6,574 bases of DNA from Emcibacter sp. (GTDB lineage Bacteria > Pseudomonadota > Alphaproteobacteria > Sphingomonadales > Emcibacteraceae), in contig JAGLJX010000203.1 in assembly GCA_023142175.1 (NCBI GenBank), positions 1 to 6,574 on the forward strand, in the 5' to 3' direction. Below the pieces are notes generated by a model. It ran no database searches and was not told the DNA's origin. It saw only the letters and a program-made list of their open reading frames with translations. Position numbers and translations under genes: made by a program. Positions 6,422 through 6,574 of this stretch are shown here, piece by piece. The number at the start of each line of letters is the position of its first letter. Position 1 is the stretch's first letter.

Positions 6422-6430
6422 TGATATACT
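6422..6430 (+). promoter_or_regulatory. Candidate extended -10 promoter of rpoH
   Basis: TG-A-TATACT is an extended -10 motif (TG at 6422-6423, hexamer at 6425-6430). Transcription would begin near 6437, leaving a leader of about 33 nt that holds the ribosome site. No good -35 hexamer was found, nor a clear sigma32-type CTTGAA/CCCCAT pair. The hexamer forms part of the inverted repeat at 6425-6444. rpoH could also be read through from rluD. Confidence 0.35.
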
Positions 6431-6444
6431 TAAATTCAAGTATA
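6425..6444. repeat. Perfect 7-bp inverted repeat upstream of rpoH
   Basis: TATACTT (6425-6431) and its exact reverse complement AAGTATA (6438-6444) flank the six bases AAATTC. The repeat covers the candidate -10 box and lies about 25 bp before the rpoH start codon. It may be an operator, or, if transcription starts upstream, a weak AU-rich RNA hairpin just before the ribosome site. Confidence 0.5.
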
Positions 6445-6469
6445 ATCAGCCGAAAGGTGGAGAAAGTTC

Positions 6470-6574
6470 ATGGCCAGAGAAATAACACCGGCAATTACAC
6501 CGGAGGGTAGCTTAACCCGGTATCTTCAGGAAATTCGCAAATTTCCCATGTTAAAACATGAGGAAGAATTTATG
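6470..6574 (+). CDS. rpoH: RNA polymerase sigma-32 factor RpoH, 5' end (35 codons)
   Basis: The heat-shock sigma factor, directing RNA polymerase to chaperone and protease promoters. Only the first 35 residues are in the window. GSLTRYLQEIRKFPML (residues 13-28), followed by an acidic EEE stretch, is the region 1.2 signature of alphaproteobacterial RpoH (GSL-RYLQEIR-FPML), which separates it from RpoD. A strong ribosome site (AAAGGTGGAG, 6453-6462) lies 7 nt before the ATG. The gene runs off the right edge. Position after an RluA-family synthase gene is common in Alphaproteobacteria. Confidence 0.9.
   Translation, partial: MAREITPAITPEGSLTRYLQEIRKFPMLKHEEEFM

Overview
The window looks like a piece of an alphaproteobacterial chromosome of moderate GC content. 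Three things point there: a ChpT-type histidine phosphotransferase (a family of the CckA-ChpT-CtrA relay), a large pseudouridine synthase gene followed directly by rpoH, and a small membrane protein resembling DUF6476 divergent from that synthase. I cannot fix the order or genus; a marine or Kordiimonadales/Sneathiellales-like lineage is only a guess. No tRNA, rRNA, insertion sequence, phage gene or CRISPR array was seen.

Layout. Positions 1-1823 (minus) hold the first 607 codons of cheA, running off the left edge. A very AT-rich gap of 170 bp separates it from chpT (minus, 1994-2629). chpT is divergent from cysQ (plus, 2723-3520), which has a good sigma70-type promoter at 2653-2680. cysQ meets a LysE-family exporter gene (minus, 3517-4134) tail to tail with a 4-bp overlap. 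The gap at 4135-4249 carries a tandem 16-bp direct repeat and a hairpin that abuts the start of a small DUF3253 gene (plus, 4250-4564). That gene overlaps by 29 bp, tail to tail, an M67/JAMM metallopeptidase gene (minus, 4536-4958), which in turn overlaps by 26 bp the end of the upstream DUF6476-like gene (minus, 4933-5316). The start codon of the DUF6476-like gene shares two bases with the start codon of the divergent rluD-type gene (plus, 5315-6394). The first 35 codons of rpoH (plus, from 6470) close the window.

How the genes work together. cheA and chpT are both phosphotransfer proteins (chemotaxis and cell-cycle/motility signalling), and motility is often under CtrA control in this class, so their proximity may be functional. 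cysQ, the exporter, DUF3253 and the M67 peptidase look like compactly packed housekeeping genes. rluD and rpoH link ribosome maturation and heat-shock control by position only.

Most notable observation: the CheA protein has no recognisable P2 domain. Between its HPt domain and its dimerisation domain there is a long acidic linker and then about 115 residues that read like a group I truncated haemoglobin (residues about 193-308), but with no histidine where the haem-binding proximal histidine should be. It may be a haem-free globin-fold sensor or docking domain built into the chemotaxis kinase.
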